From: Crotalaria pallida
Taxonomy: Eukaryota; Streptophyta; Magnoliopsida; Fabales; Fabaceae
Direction of reading: 5' to 3'
NCBI GenBank assembly: GCA_037953625.1
Contig: CM075652.1
Coordinates: 52,879,501 to 52,943,500 of the forward strand
Length of the DNA stretch: 64,000 bases
Part shown: piece after piece, positions 1 through 11,531 of the stretch
Layout: every line of letters starts with the position of its first letter
Position numbering within the stretch: position 1 is the stretch's first letter
Notes under the pieces: generated by a model
Seen by the model: only the letters and a program-made list of their open reading frames with translations
Told to the model about the DNA's origin: nothing
Database searches by the model: none
Position numbers and translations under genes: made by a program

Positions 1-1600
1 TCTTGTTAATTGGTTATCCTGTCTTGAAAAATACAACCAATATGCAAACTTTTATACGGGTAATCGATTATTCGTATCTAATTTTGTTCATTATATACAA
101 ATTTTTTGTCATGATAATCGATTACTCCTCGAGATAACCAGTTATTTGAACATAAATTTTTGTAAACCAATTTCTGTTCCCGGATTTCATTACCAATTCA
201 CTTACAGTGATACGTAGACAGTCTTGTGCACAAACAACTCACGTACACATGACACATGCCATAGAATCACACTATCATATTAACTTATGAATCAATATCA
301 ATTCATAGGCATGAATCAGATCATATAATTAAGCATTTCAAGTATTCTAACAAATTCTCAATCATAAATGCATAATTACTGCATCACAACATTTTTCGAG
401 ATTCTTGTAAGAAAAATAAAGTTTTCCCATGCCTCACTCTCTCTATATAAATGTGTTTGCTCTACGATTACAAAGATAATGCACTAAATGTTGCGAGGCT
501 TGTGTTTTTACACCTCCACGATGAAGTATTCTAATTTCAAATTGGATGCAATCAATTTTTCCTGCATGATGATAGTCATAGAATACAACATAAAAGCAAA
601 GCTTCTGTATGGATTAAAAAAAAAGAACCTTCTCTATGGAGTACCTTTGACGAGATTATTCCAGTAACAAGGGGTTAATTTGGAAGGAAAGGAATCAAGT
701 ATGAAGAAGGGACAAATATTGACAACAAGACTGAAGAAGTGGGTCATCATAAAAGCCCAAACATTTCTGCTTCAAAATTAAATTTTGCTTTGGGTTATCA
801 AATACATCTTTGGACGACAAGCTCAATCTCCACACAATTTAGTTACCATGTCTCAACCAATAGCTAAGTTTTATTAGTTTGTTATCATTATTTTTTTTAA
901 ACAAATTTTTAATTAATTTTTATCAACACTTTTTTTTTTTAATTTCAATTTAGTTTGTGCTGGGTTTTCAACAACATCTTTATTCGTATTACAACTGTGT
1001 CATACTACAACCAGTAAAGCATCGTCACTTTCATTTTTTTTTCCTATCTATTATTTTAAAGGATTTTCTTAACCGGGCTGAAAATAAACACTAAAAATTG
1101 TTAGGATTTATGGAAAATAATGCATTTAACAAATTAAAAGATTTATGCTTTTATTTTTTCAAGAAATATTAAATTGTTTGGGGTATTTATTATCAACCAT
1201 AAAAGTTGAGGTTAAATTTTTTTCTCAAACATTCTTATTTACTTGTCAATTTTTAGAATCGATCTTAATAATAATAATAAAAATAATTAAATTTAAAAAA
1301 TATATCAAATATTATCCATTTAAATATTAACTAATATTTTTTGCATATAAAATAAGTTAATTTCCTTAATTTTCGTAAAATTTACCAATAAAAACTTATA
1401 TTAACAAAGGACAACAGTTAGTAACATATCCAATTTTCAAATAACTAGACACATGGTAGGCGGAAAGCAGTTTTATACTTATTGTTATTTGTCATTCTTA
1501 CGCCATTGTTACGGTTGCATTTTTATATATTTATTTTGTCATTATTTGTTCTAAACATTCGGTTTTAGTTTCGGGGTGATGATATACCTATCATTCACAT
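1..1600. other. AT-rich intergenic DNA, no gene seen
   Basis: No coding region is supported; the few short ORFs have no recognisable domain and AT-rich composition. The first 150 bases hold palindromes of the TAATCGATTA type (61-70 and 115-124), the second followed by TAACCAGTTA at 135-144. That arrangement matches the palindrome pairs seen in LTRs elsewhere in the window, so the left edge may be the decayed end of an LTR. The remainder is runs of A/T without recognisable structure. Confidence 0.5.
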
Positions 1601-1614
1601 ATGATATGTGTTAT

Positions 1615-1775
1615 ATTAAGAGAAAATAGATGGTGTAAAAGTTTTTAACACCATCCACCATTCATGTGTTTATTGATGTTGATTTTCAAATAAAAGTAAT
1701 GCAAATGAATGGTGATGATAAACTGACGGCGTAAAAAAATTTTACACCGTCAGTGCACATCTATTAATCTCTTAT
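1615..1775. mobile_element. Small foldback MITE-like element
   Basis: The ends are roughly inverted: a TAAGAGAAAATAGATG-type end near 1617-1632 is matched by CATCTATTAATCTCTTA near 1759-1774. Each side also contains its own short hairpin, GATGGTGTAAAA with ACACCATC on the left and GACGGCGTAAAA with TTTTACACCGTC on the right. There is no coding capacity. Hairpin-ended, AT-rich elements of this size are typical non-autonomous DNA transposons. A clean target duplication was not resolved, so the superfamily is open. Confidence 0.42.
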
Positions 1776-2301
1776 ATTAATCGCTGATATGATTAATTTT
1801 AAAGTTGATAAATCGTTTTTTTAATTATTTTTAGGAAAATGTTGATATATCGTTGACTGGTGCTAAAATATTTTTTTTTTGAAATATATAATGATTAGAA
1901 CAAAATATAAAATTATCGGAATTTAAAACAAAACTTACTGAAATTTTCATAAATAAAATATCATATTGGTCCTCCAAAAATTCAGTGATCACCAAATTAA
2001 TTCTTAAAAAAAGTAATCATCAAATACATTTTTGAAAGATTAAATGAGAAATATGTAATGAAAATTTTGATCTTCTAAAAATTCATATGATTACCAAATA
2101 AGTTTATAAAATGATCAATATGATAATTTAAACTTTATTTTTATATTTGAGAAAAAGAAAAGTTTATTTCCTGGGTTAGTTGGAGTCATCTTCTACATGC
2201 TAACAGCTTGGATGCGTTGTCTCTAGGTCTTAACATTTCCTGTAGCACCAAAAAAGTAATTATAAACTTAAATATTCAAGCAATTTAAAATAAAAAATAG
2301 T

Positions 2302-2413
2302 GTCCGCGTAAGACAACCCAGTTGGTGGCTGCAGGGACACTTAGGATTTCCCCCTCCCCAGGTCGTGGGTTCTAGTCCCAGACCTCCCATGTAAACCAAA
2401 AAAAAAATAAAAA
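2302..2413 (+). mobile_element. tRNA-derived SINE with A-rich tail
   Basis: About 100 bp of GC-richer sequence is flanked by a direct repeat ATAAAAAATAGT at 2290-2301 and 2414-2425, the expected target-site duplication. The body contains a good polymerase III B-box (GGTTCTAGTCC inside 2367-2380) and an A-box-like stretch (CCAGTTGGTGG near 2318-2329), as in tRNA-derived SINEs. It ends in an A-rich tail just before the second direct repeat. The A-box is imperfect and the parent tRNA was not identified. An alternative would be a tRNA pseudogene, but the tail and duplication favour a SINE. Confidence 0.62.
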
Positions 2414-2906
2414 ATAAAAAATAGTTTTCAACAATAATTCTTTTACACTATTTTTTTTTAATATGAGATAATATAATGCTTATGTTTGTCTCGCTTATTC
2501 ATTTCGGAATTCTCCATGTCTTGTTAGTTTATTCTTTTTCTTTTGGTGATTGGGCATTTTAAGTTTATTTAAATCGATGTTATCATATTCTGTCTCTTTA
2601 AAAGTAATCTGTAATAATACTAGACGAGTATAGCTTCTGGAAGGATTCTACATTTAGAAGGATTGATCTATATTCTATATAAGGGCCATGGCACGAAATG
2701 GTTGAATTTGACTCATGAGGGATTGGTGGGAGGATCCAATGTGCGGGACTTGCGATATTATTAATATTTTAATGTAAAAAAAGTGCAGTACTAGTAGTAA
2801 TCGTTAAAAGTTGATATTCAAACTAATACACCTCAATAAGAAAAATAATGAGATCCTTTCACAAAAAATAAATAAATAAATAAATAATAAATAATGAGAT
2901 CCGTTT

Positions 2907-3306
2907 GTGTGTTTGGTATAACTGATAAAATGAGATTATGATTATTTTTTGTGATTATAATCTTAAATACATTATAATTTGTTAAAATTATAATCTGTTT
3001 ATGTTTGAGTATCTTAGCTGAAAAATAAATTTAAGCTAATTGTTTGGATAGTGTAAATAAAATTATTTTTATTGAGTAAATTACAAGAAAGGGTATGACG
3101 CAACAAGTTAGTAGTTAATGTGATAAAGTGATAGGAGTAGAATAAAAAAATTACAAGAGTCTAAAAAAAATATTTTGAAAAAAAAAATCTCCAGTTGCGC
3201 TGCTATGAATGAGTTTATAGATTTTGATTATTTTTCCAAAAATATAATATAAGATTATAATTTTTTTATTATAATAAGATTATAATCTTTATTGCAAACA
3301 AACACA
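2907..3306. mobile_element. Possible AT-rich MITE
   Basis: The interval begins with GTGTGTTTGGTA and ends with the approximate reverse complement (GCAAACAAACACAC). Similar inverted A/T-rich segments lie inward from each end (AGATTATGATTAT versus ATTATAATAAGATTATAAT). No target duplication or coding sequence was found. The low complexity makes chance similarity a real possibility. Confidence 0.3.
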
Positions 3307-4189
3307 CTAACTTACCATTATTTTTGAAAAAAAAAAGCTTAAAACATAATCTTTCATCAAAACAAATATATAGTATCTTTTTCAATTGTGGAGAGGACTA
3401 ATAGCATATTTCAAAAGGGTTATTCAATGAAAATAGATTTGTTGCATTTTTGGATTGACTCACCGTGTAAATTAAATGCTAAATAATGTTAAGATATTAC
3501 AACAGATATCATAGTAAATCCAATGAAACAAAATCTACAAATTCGCTTAATGCAATACAGAGAGATTAAATGTGTGGAAAGCAAAAGAAAAAGTGACATC
3601 AAATTTTAACATGAAATACCCTATAACACTGAGAGAAAAATTATTAAACAAATTTCGAAAAATATTTCACATAATAATTACAATACTCTTTTTTATATCA
3701 TTATCGCAAAAGAGGTAAAAAAATATACATATTTAATCAAATCTAAATTCTTATATAAAATTACAGTACCAAAGAATAATAAAGCTGATACTCAAATTTT
3801 TCTGGTGTATATTCTTTTATCATACTCTTTTGAATTTACTCTATTTTTCACTCATTGCCAAAGGCAAAATTATTATTTTTAGATACTTATGTAATACTTT
3901 TATTCTTTTCCTCTTACTCTATCTCTCCGTTGTATCTTCGAATGAAGATGTTACCTTGGCTTATAAAGAACTCGTGCAGTGAAAACACTTTACAATATAT
4001 TTGTACTTCGGAGTGTCAAAATTTCCACTGGCCTATGTAATAGCAGGTTGAACCGTTTCAATTTTTTTTCATGCAGCAAATTCACTACTATATGTATTAA
4101 ATGCCATCTCTCATGGCTTTTCTTTCATTGACAATTTCACCTACGGCTAAACACTACACTTCTACTCCTCTAGCATTTGGGGAGACCTT
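3307..4189. other. Intergenic DNA, nothing recognised
   Basis: AT-rich DNA with short ORFs that lack any recognisable family feature. The right part may belong to the 3' end of the decayed copia element that follows, since that element is read on the minus strand and its 3' LTR would lie here, but no LTR boundary was found. Confidence 0.35.
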
Positions 4190-4985
4190 GGGACATTTAT
4201 CTATAATCCATGCCAATCAACTTGAATCAAAATTGAAGTTTATTATGAGCTATAAGTTTTGTCATCATGTCAAGAGGATTTTTATTTATCAAAATCTTTT
4301 TCAGTTTGAGCTGTTATTCTTCAACTGCTTTAGATAGCCAATGATATTGTGCTTAATACGAGAGGTATATATCATTCTTGCTTAAATCCAATGCGTTTTT
4401 GCTTCAGTCCCAAATGTTGAAGAAATATCTTCAGTCAACGCATTTCTTTCTCTACTTCTATTATGACAATGTATTATGCTTCACTAGTTGATAAGGCAAC
4501 GCACACTTATGCAATTTTTTGACTGCCTAGACACAGCTCCCCCTGCAAAAGTAAACACAAATCTCAAGATAGACTTTCTACCATCAAGATAACCTATCAT
4601 ATCTGCATTTGCAAAGCCTTCCACTATTACTCCAGGCCCTTCAAAGCACAAGCACATTCTAGAACTACCTTTCAAGTATGTTAATATATATCCACTTCAC
4701 CACTTCTTAATGATCTTTCCCAAGATTAGTAACATACATGCTAACAACTCCAACCACATGAAAGATATTCGACTAGATACAAATCTTGGCATATATCAAA
4801 CTCCCAACTGTAGAGGAGTATGGTACAACACAAAAGTCATATCTTTCTTTTCTTTCTCAAATCTCAACAGTAGTGCAATGATGTGCTAATGATATGCTAA
4901 ATGGCTTAGCATTCTTCACATTGAACCTCTTTAGAACACATTCCACAAATCTTTTGTTATGAACCTATCACTAGCTATGGATGTC
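4190..4985 (-). pseudogene. Ty1/copia pol remnant: end of RT and RNase H
   Basis: Read on the minus strand from 4985 down, the translation shows the end of copia reverse transcriptase (VPYSS.VGSLIYA-type motif near 4780-4830), the connection segment with a WI-YLKGSS motif, then RNase H with EGFANADMIGYLDGRKS and FTFAGGAVS (4484-4675). A decayed TSEAEYIA-type motif follows, and an NPLDMMTK-type tail lies near 4250-4280. Frameshifts and in-frame stops interrupt it. The upstream catalytic RT half (YVDD) is missing; the region that should hold it is occupied by gypsy-type sequence (5000-7085), beyond which gag, protease and integrase of a copia element on the same strand resume. It is a dead fragment, probably of the same element as 7095-8817. 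Confidence 0.66.
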
Positions 4986-4999
4986 TATCTTACTTGAAG

Positions 5000-5840
5000 A
5001 CTTTTAGAAGACTTACTATGACTTACAATAAAGACTTAAAGACATGAACTGAGCTCAAATTACCTACAACGAAGGACTTAAAGCCTAAACCAACTCGGAA
5101 GAGCTCAGATAAAGACTTAGCCTATGGACAGGTCACGAGATCACTTATTCCAAAAGACAATCTCCAATAGATAAACAACTCAATCAGAGAAGATTATCAA
5201 TAGATTATCAGTGAGTATAGAAGATTACTACTTATCTAAAAAAGATAAGATAATACAAAGATTATCCTTAGAGATAAAAGATTTATCAAGGAAATACATC
5301 AGGCTAATTTGTCCATCCTGATTCTAAAAATATTAGCCTCAACCAGGGGGCTGAACACACAATCAACACAATCAGCACCATCAACACCAACAACACATAG
5401 CCGGAATTGTATTACGTAGAAAAGTATATACAGATACTCCCCAAAAAGATATATTTAGTAGTGAGAGCACCAAACTCTTGCCGTCCTCACGGTGGTAGAT
5501 ACATCCAACCCCATTGCAAAGATCCAACAACATCACGAAGGTTGTTGCCAAACAATACTAAGAGTTTAAGCCTCAGGATTAGAAACAGTGTGCCTAGTTC
5601 ATTTATACAAGAGATATAAGCCGCGCCCACAAACGACCTTCCTAATAGTATGAGGCATATTGTTGAATACTGTTTGGAAGAACATGAAGCCGCCTTTGTC
5701 TCCCATATGCACTGTATCTATGTACATGATAGAACTACGTAGTCTTGATCCCCAAATGCTTGTTCGAACAGGTACATAGGACCAAGAGCCCACTCTTGTC
5801 AGATGAAAAATCTTTAATAAGGACCTCTATCTAATCCGGA
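5000..5840 (+). repeat. Probable decayed LTR/leader of a Tat-like gypsy element
   Basis: There is no gene here. The segment sits directly upstream of a gypsy-type primer-binding site (5849-5866) and contains several AGATTATC-type short repeats (5190-5285). Its position between two parts of a copia element suggests an inserted LTR element. No matching second LTR was found in the window and the left boundary is approximate, so the LTR call rests mainly on the PBS. Confidence 0.4.
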
Positions 5841-5848
5841 CAAAAAAT

Positions 5849-5866
5849 TGGCGTTGTTTGTGGGGA
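5849..5866 (+). promoter_or_regulatory. Primer-binding-site-like sequence
   Basis: TGGCGTTGTTTGTGGGGA resembles the TGGCGCCG-TTGTGGGGA primer-binding sites that follow the 5' LTR of Tat-type gypsy elements. It lies after a leader-like region and before a gag remnant, as expected. Two or more positions deviate from the usual form, consistent with decay. Confidence 0.45.
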
Positions 5867-6156
5867 TTGTAAACTACAAATCCCATTAACCACGATCCGA
5901 TGAGTAATCAATAAAACCAAATTTGATCAGCCTACTTCCAATCAACAACCAAGAAGGAGTTATCTAGAGTACGATTAACCCAATAACAGATTACGGAGCC
6001 GAAATTGGACCCAGTGTAGGAGCTACAAAAGTTGTTCCAACAATTGGCCCAACGAGTGGGCCTAGCACAAGAATTACAGGAACTGCTCCAACGATCGCTC
6101 AAACAACTACGCCAACTGCAAGAGCTGTAGACCCACAAGGCATTATAGGTTAGCAT

Positions 6157-7085
6157 ATGGAGAACGATCCACATGATAGAGCAGAGGCTTCATTGGACCT
6201 CCCATATACTGCCATGCAAGAACAAGAGGAACTTGCTGCATCAAGAGGTAAGAAAGCTCAATCTAGAGTTGTCATCTCATACCAAGGTGCAGAAGAAGGA
6301 CAGAAAGAGAGGTCAAGTAGAAGCGTGAACTCGTCACGACTCGCCTAAGAGATGATTGACCAAATAATACGTGAACGAGTTGATAAAGCAATATAGCAAA
6401 AGTTATAAAGCAGACACAACCAAATTCTAGCCTCTATCAATCAGCAAGCTCCGCTAGAACAAACACAACCGCTTTGGTAGACCCTACTAGTAGTAGGGAG
6501 AGGATAACTCTATTTGTGGGAAAGCCCGGAGACCAGCTCGTTGATGACCTTAGGATAATAAGCGTAGATAGGGAAGGAGATGGGCCAGCCAACCAAGATG
6601 CCCATCCAAGGATGATCAGTCAGGAAGGTCCAATTCAGGAACTTCAAGATTGCAAAGAGATTTATGTGGGGCTAGAGTCATTTTGTGAAAGGATTATACG
6701 AGCTCCCCCCTAGGAGCTTTCAACATCCAACCGACCTCTATGGCTGTGATGGGAAAGGAGGTCCAGAACAACATATCAGGAAATTTCAATCACCAATTGC
6801 ATTTCAACATGGAACTTTTGATGTCATTTTTCACTAAGTTTGATAAGATCGGCCTCTGAATGGTTTCAAATTCTTGCACCAAGATCCATTAACAATTGAA
6901 AGCAGCTGAGCGATGCATATAGGTTACAATTTTCAACCAGCAGAGCTCGCCCCAAAATGGTGCACTTCTTATTCGATGTAATCCAACAACAAGATGAGAG
7001 CTTGCATGATTTCCTCACTAGGTTTATTTCTAACTTTATGCTCTCAAAGATATGTACCGAGTTCGACGAATGTATATTCTCCACC
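6157..7085 (+). pseudogene. Tat-like gypsy gag remnant
   Basis: Translation in shifting frames gives pieces like the N-terminal and capsid part of Tat-lineage gag. A YGCDGKGGPEQHIRKFQ segment lies near 6740-6795, where relatives have a DP-EHL--FQ pattern. A short WF-like patch follows near 6855-6880, and VHFLFDVIQQQDESLHDFLTRF at about 6960-7025 (broken here only for description) corresponds to the DL---QQ--ESL--YL-RF region. Stops and frameshifts break it throughout. It ends abruptly near 7085, where minus-strand copia integrase sequence begins, so the rest of gag and all of pol are missing. I infer an old truncated insertion into the copia element around it. Confidence 0.5.
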
Positions 7086-7094
7086 ATTATCTGA

Positions 7095-8817
7095 GAGAAG
7101 ACATTTTATTCTTCGCTGACCTCACTTTATGCCTTTTCTCCAAATTCTTTGAATTTAGACAATGTTTTAGATTTCCCTTTCACATAGAAAAGCAAAACAT
7201 ACTTTGAAAAGTCAACAATAAATGTTACCATAAATTTTAATCTACTTACAGATGATTGTTTGACAGGTCAGAACAAATCTGAGTGAACTGACTGCAGAGG
7301 TTGTTTGGCTCTATTATAAAGCTTGACAACAAAAATGGTAGTTGATGTGCTTTTTCATATTGACATCTTGCACAGAGAGTATCTGATAAATGTTTAACTC
7401 ATGATGGTCTTTAAGCTTAGACTTCGACATCATTATTTTTTTTGCTTGTGATAGCTATCATGCCCCAACTAAGCATCCGAAAGATTTGTCGTCTCAATAT
7501 TTCCTATCTTATCTATATATGCTGATTCAACTAAGATTATATAGACAAATTATTGTTTCATCCCTACTATAAAAGTTGAGCCAATAATTTTCAATTCCTT
7601 ATATACTTTTACATTATCAGGATCAAACACAACGTAGTTACTTGAAGCCATTAGTTGAGAGATTGATGGAAAATTTTTCTTCATTCCAGATGCATGGTAG
7701 ACACTTGCAAGTTGCACCTAGCTGTGAACTAAATTGAGGTACAACCATAGTTTTATCAGTATGACTTATTAGCAATCTTGAATTATTTGTTGTAACGATC
7801 ACTCGATCACCTTTATATTTTGTTGTTTTGAGGAGTTTATCATCTATCATGTGATTAGAGCATCCAGAGTCAACAATCTAACTCTTAGTATTATTAATTT
7901 TACTAGGAATAGATGCTAATAGTGCCATTGCATCCTTCTTTGTCGCAACAAATCCCGTTTTGATCACATCACTGTTATCTTCAATTTAAACATAAGAAGC
8001 CTTTGCTATTATTTTTTTGGTTACTTGATATAGCTATGAAGCCTTCTACTGATCACCTTTTGAAATGACAATTGCGAACAAAGTGCCCAATCTTTCCACA
8101 ATTATAATAGTCAGCGTGTTAGGGTTTATTTTGTCCATTATTGGAGCTTTGAATCTTGTGAGCTCCCCCTGGTCCCGTGCTTCTAATTTGTCCTTTCTTT
8201 GAATTGTCATATTTGTTAGCATGATGACTTCTTGTCTATTTTGCCTTTTGTTTTTTTTCCCTAAAGAGAGCTTCCTCTTCATTCTTAAATAAAACACCAA
8301 TTACTTGCTTTTCAAGAGTTTACTGGTTGGGTAGAATACTTTCTAACTCTTCCAATGATGATTTTGTTGGCCTCCCTTTTGTAGTAGTGATGTATGTAAC
8401 TTCTATATTTAGGCTTTAAGTCATGAATGATATTTTTTTCGTCATTGATATTTGTTGTAGAGTCTAATTTTGAAATTCCTAGACCTAATGGCTTTACTTT
8501 TTTTTTAAATACTAATTATCGTCAAATCACGTTATGTGATTGATATCAGTTCATTTTTTAAAAGATGAAGTCTCATGTTATATTTTCTATGATAATCTTG
8601 AGGAAAAAATATTCCATGCCTGTTTTGGAGTTGTAAAATGCCGAATTTGTTCTAACATCTCTTTTTCGATTATCATCTTTATTACAAATATTACTCTCTT
8701 GTTTTGATGCGTCATTTTCTCAAAGATTTTGCATTTGTTGGTTGTGCTGTCTCGCTCCGACGGACTACTTCCCGCAGGTCTTGTCCTTGCAAATATGATT
8801 TCATGCAAGTCTTCCAT
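7095..8817 (-). pseudogene. Ty1/copia remnant: gag, protease, start of integrase
   Basis: Read on the minus strand the order is as in copia elements. The gag part begins near 8817 (MEDLHEIIFA) with a UBN2-like MLEQIRHFTTPKQAWNIF segment. A zinc knuckle near 8050-8110 reads YNCGKIGHFVRNC, with the first cysteine position replaced by tyrosine. The protease has VDSGCSNHM near 7850-7890, with the catalytic Asp of the DSG motif visible. The integrase start shows LQSVHSDLF-PVKQ-S near 7220-7310. Stops and frameshifts break it into many pieces. The rest of integrase and most of RT are absent at the junction with gypsy sequence near 7090. It is a dead copy, probably continued by the RNase H remnant at 4190-4985. 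Confidence 0.65.
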
Positions 8818-9627
8818 GTGCTATAGTTTTAGTTATTAATTAGTTTCCTGATGTTGCCGATGAAAATAAAGTTTGTTATTGTGATAACTTGTTATAACTT
8901 TCTTATATACAAATAAGAAAATATGGTCTCATCAGACCGACAAGCTTTACAACCTATAACCATATATGAGCCGCATCACTACTTATGGTATTACCTATTT
9001 GGCACCTCCTCTAATAGCCCCTAACTATTGGACTTTCTTTGGCAGTACCGCAACTCTGTAACATATCACCCACTGCAACAAATATTGGTATTATCGACAA
9101 TCAAAATTTGTTGATAATGACCAAAAACCTGTCTAAAATACCATTTTTTTAATGGAATAAAACTATTGATATCAAGGGGTATTTCATGTAGTGACCTGCT
9201 CCTAGCTAGATTGTATAATTCTAGATACTAAATGTAGACTATACGATGTGGGCAAATGCAATAACCATATTGATTAAGCTTTATCATATTGAATCAAGGA
9301 TACATAATAGATGCTTTTGAGAATAGGTATCAAGGGGTATTTCTTTGTAATTCTTTTCTTTTACATTTTCTAGTCTTTTGTCATTCTCCCATTTATATAA
9401 CATGAAAGTTTGCTATTTTTCATGTTAGAGTTGGTTGGTTGTCACGTGCAAACTTATTATTACTATTTTTGTAGTTTAATTTGTTTGTAAAACAAACTAA
9501 TTATTTTTTGAAATAAAAAACCTTAACTAATAGTAACTATAAATTGAAATAACACTGTCAATAAAATAATTATTGTTTGTTTAAAACTTCCGACATAAAC
9601 TTTGAAAGAGATCAATATAGTATGTAA
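8818..9627. other. Intergenic DNA, nothing recognised
   Basis: No ORF, RNA gene or repeat could be supported. The right part may include the 5' LTR of the minus-strand copia remnant, but no paired LTR or TG...CA boundary was recognised. Short A/T runs dominate. Confidence 0.35.
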
Positions 9628-9636
9628 TATAATTTT

Positions 9637-10160
9637 GGTTTAATTATGTCACAAGTCCTTGAAGTTTGGGATAGTTTTGTCAGATACCCTTATTCTTATT
9701 TTTTCAATGTCCGACTTTCCGAAATTACTTCTGGGTTTGTCATATACCCCTACTATCAATTCTGGCCAATTTTGCTGACATGTAACATCATAATCCTGCT
9801 GGTCAGCACAGGAGGTTGGTCATGTGGTACCGCGTGATATCACATGGTCGAAAACGACCTCTCTATTCAATCTTTTTTTTTTATTTTTTTTATTTAATTA
9901 AAAATAAAAAAATATTAAGTTTTTTAGTTTTTTAATTTAAAGAAAAAAAGATCTTCGTATACGGGGCACCACGTGCCTAAACTCCTACGTCGAACCAGGA
10001 TTTCAATGTTACATGTTAGCAAAATTGGTCAGAATTGGTAGTAGGGGTATATGACAAACCCAGAAGTAACTTCGGGGAGTTAAACATTGAGAAAAAATAA
10101 GAATAAATGTATCTGACAAAAGTACCTCAAATTTCGGGGACCTGTGACATAATTAAGCCC
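9637..10160. mobile_element. Mutator-like MITE with long terminal inverted repeats
   Basis: The left arm begins GGTTTAATTATGTCAC and the right arm ends with its near reverse complement (GTGACATAATTAAGCCC). The inverted similarity runs inward for about 150 bp on each side (GGGTTTGTCATATACCCCTA on the left matches TAGGGGTATATGACAAACCC on the right). The element is flanked by a perfect 9-bp direct repeat TATAATTTT at 9628-9636 and 10161-10169. Nine-base duplications with long inverted repeats are characteristic of Mutator-superfamily elements. The centre is AT-rich with no transposase, so it is non-autonomous. The short plus-strand ORF at 9646-9837 lies in the inverted repeat and is not a gene. 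Confidence 0.8.
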
Positions 10161-10604
10161 TATAATTTTTGCATATCGAATGTAGCTAATCAAACCCCAA
10201 AAAGTGATCAATTTTCTCAAAATTTTAATCTGTAGATCGAAACATCTTTTTTTCCCTCTTAATTAAAAAAAGTGGCAATAATCATCATATCCTTTTTTCT
10301 ATTCTATGTCATTATTAGAGTTCCATCGAATCCAAGAGAGCATGGAAAGTATCAACAATAACAGTTTATGAACTTTTTTTTTCATAAAGGAATTTATCTT
10401 TCTACAATTGGACATTTTCCTCCTCTTCCTTTCCTATCTCTTCTTCACCATCTTTAACAACAATGGAGGAAAAAATTTAATAAGGAAAGGATGCAAAAGG
10501 GGAGGAATATCTGAATGGCAACAATAAATTTACCAAGTCATGAAAGAATTGACATTACCAAAATCAATGAACAATATCAAACACCATGAAAAAAGAAAAA
10601 CTAA

Positions 10605-11411
10605 CTAGCAAATAACTTCAGAAGAAGAAGAAGTACTCAAGCTCAAAAGTTGCTCTAGATAATCAGAACCCAAATCCTCCAAAACCAGCACATTTTTAGA
10701 AAGCATCTCTAACTCTGTGCCATCAACTACCCTTCTGGTCTTTTTGTTATTATTACTGGCAGAACTACTCTTGGTCTTGGACTTCTTTCTCATTGAGTGC
10801 TTCCTTTTGAGTGCCAACACAGGAGAGGACCCATCTTCCAAATTACAAAGCTTATTGTTATTATTGTTGGCCAAGTCTTTGAGTGATTCTCTAACAAATT
10901 CTTCAGGGAAATTGAGCACTGCCATGGAACCTCTTGTGGACAAAGCTGCTTGGTCATAAGCTAGAGCAGCTGCTTCAGCTGTGTCAAATGTTCCAATCCA
11001 CACTCTAACCCCATTTCTTGTTGAGTCTCTTATCTCAGCTGCAAATTTTCCCCATGGCCTTCTCCTTACTCCTCTGTAGGGCCTCTTATCTTTGTTGTTG
11101 TTACTTTCCTTTGGTGCTAGTGATGAAAGTGTAGTATGTGTTTCTTTGATGACATGTGATGAATTGGAAGAGACTTCTTGTGATTCAGTACTGATTAGAG
11201 AGGCTGAAGAATTGGAATCTGAGGATGATTCCTTGATTTGTGATTGTGAGTGTTGTTGTTGTTGTTGTTGGTCATAGATGTTGAAGGGAAGAAGGGTGGT
11301 GTTGGTTTCTAATTCATTGAAGAAAAAGAAGTCTTCCCATGAGAAATTAGATTCAGCTGAGGAAGAAGGATTTAGAAGAGAAGAGTAAAGGTTTTGGTGT
11401 TGGAAATCCAT
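10605..11411 (-). CDS. AP2/ERF transcription factor, group IX (ERF1-like)
   Basis: A 268-residue protein with a single AP2/ERF DNA-binding domain at about residues 111-169, starting YRGVRRRPWGKFAAEIRDS and containing VRVWIGTF and AA-AYD-AA. The FAAEIRD segment carries the Ala and Asp typical of ERF rather than DREB proteins, which bind GCC-box promoters in the nucleus. The C-terminus has an EDLG-DYLEQLL motif (about 245-256), the EDLL/CMIX-1-type acidic activation motif of group IX members, which act in ethylene, jasmonate and defence responses. A poly-Gln run (48-53), Ser/Asn-rich linkers and a basic KRKHSMRKKSK patch (202-212), a possible nuclear signal, are visible. I start at the ATG at 11409-11411; the reading frame extends upstream only without another ATG. 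It is intronless, as usual for this group. The exact orthologue is not assigned. Confidence 0.94.
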   Translation of the reverse strand: MDFQHQNLYSSLLNPSSSAESNFSWEDFFFFNELETNTTLLPFNIYDQQQQQQHSQSQIKESSSDSNSSASLISTESQEVSSNSSHVIKETHTTLSSLAPKESNNNKDKRPYRGVRRRPWGKFAAEIRDSTRNGVRVWIGTFDTAEAAALAYDQAALSTRGSMAVLNFPEEFVRESLKDLANNNNNKLCNLEDGSSPVLALKRKHSMRKKSKTKSSSASNNNKKTRRVVDGTELEMLSKNVLVLEDLGSDYLEQLLSLSTSSSSEVIC

Positions 11412-11523
11412 GTTTTGTTTTGCAGATACCAAATTCAGATGATTTTTCTGTGTGCTGATTGTGTATAAACACTGATAGTTGGGTTATATCTGGATGAATA
11501 TTTGGGGTGGTTGCATCCTATGC

Positions 11524-11531
11524 TTTATATA
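11524..11531 (-). promoter_or_regulatory. TATA box of the ERF gene
   Basis: On the minus strand this reads TATATAAA, 113 bp before the ERF start codon, a normal distance for a plant TATA box with a short leader. No GCC-box or other clear element was noted between it and the ATG. Confidence 0.6.

Noticed and set aside
10717..10959. Plus-strand ORFs opposite the ERF gene (also 11092-11277)
   Set aside because: Leu-rich and Cys-rich translations are antisense shadows of Gln/Asn/Ser-rich ERF coding sequence.
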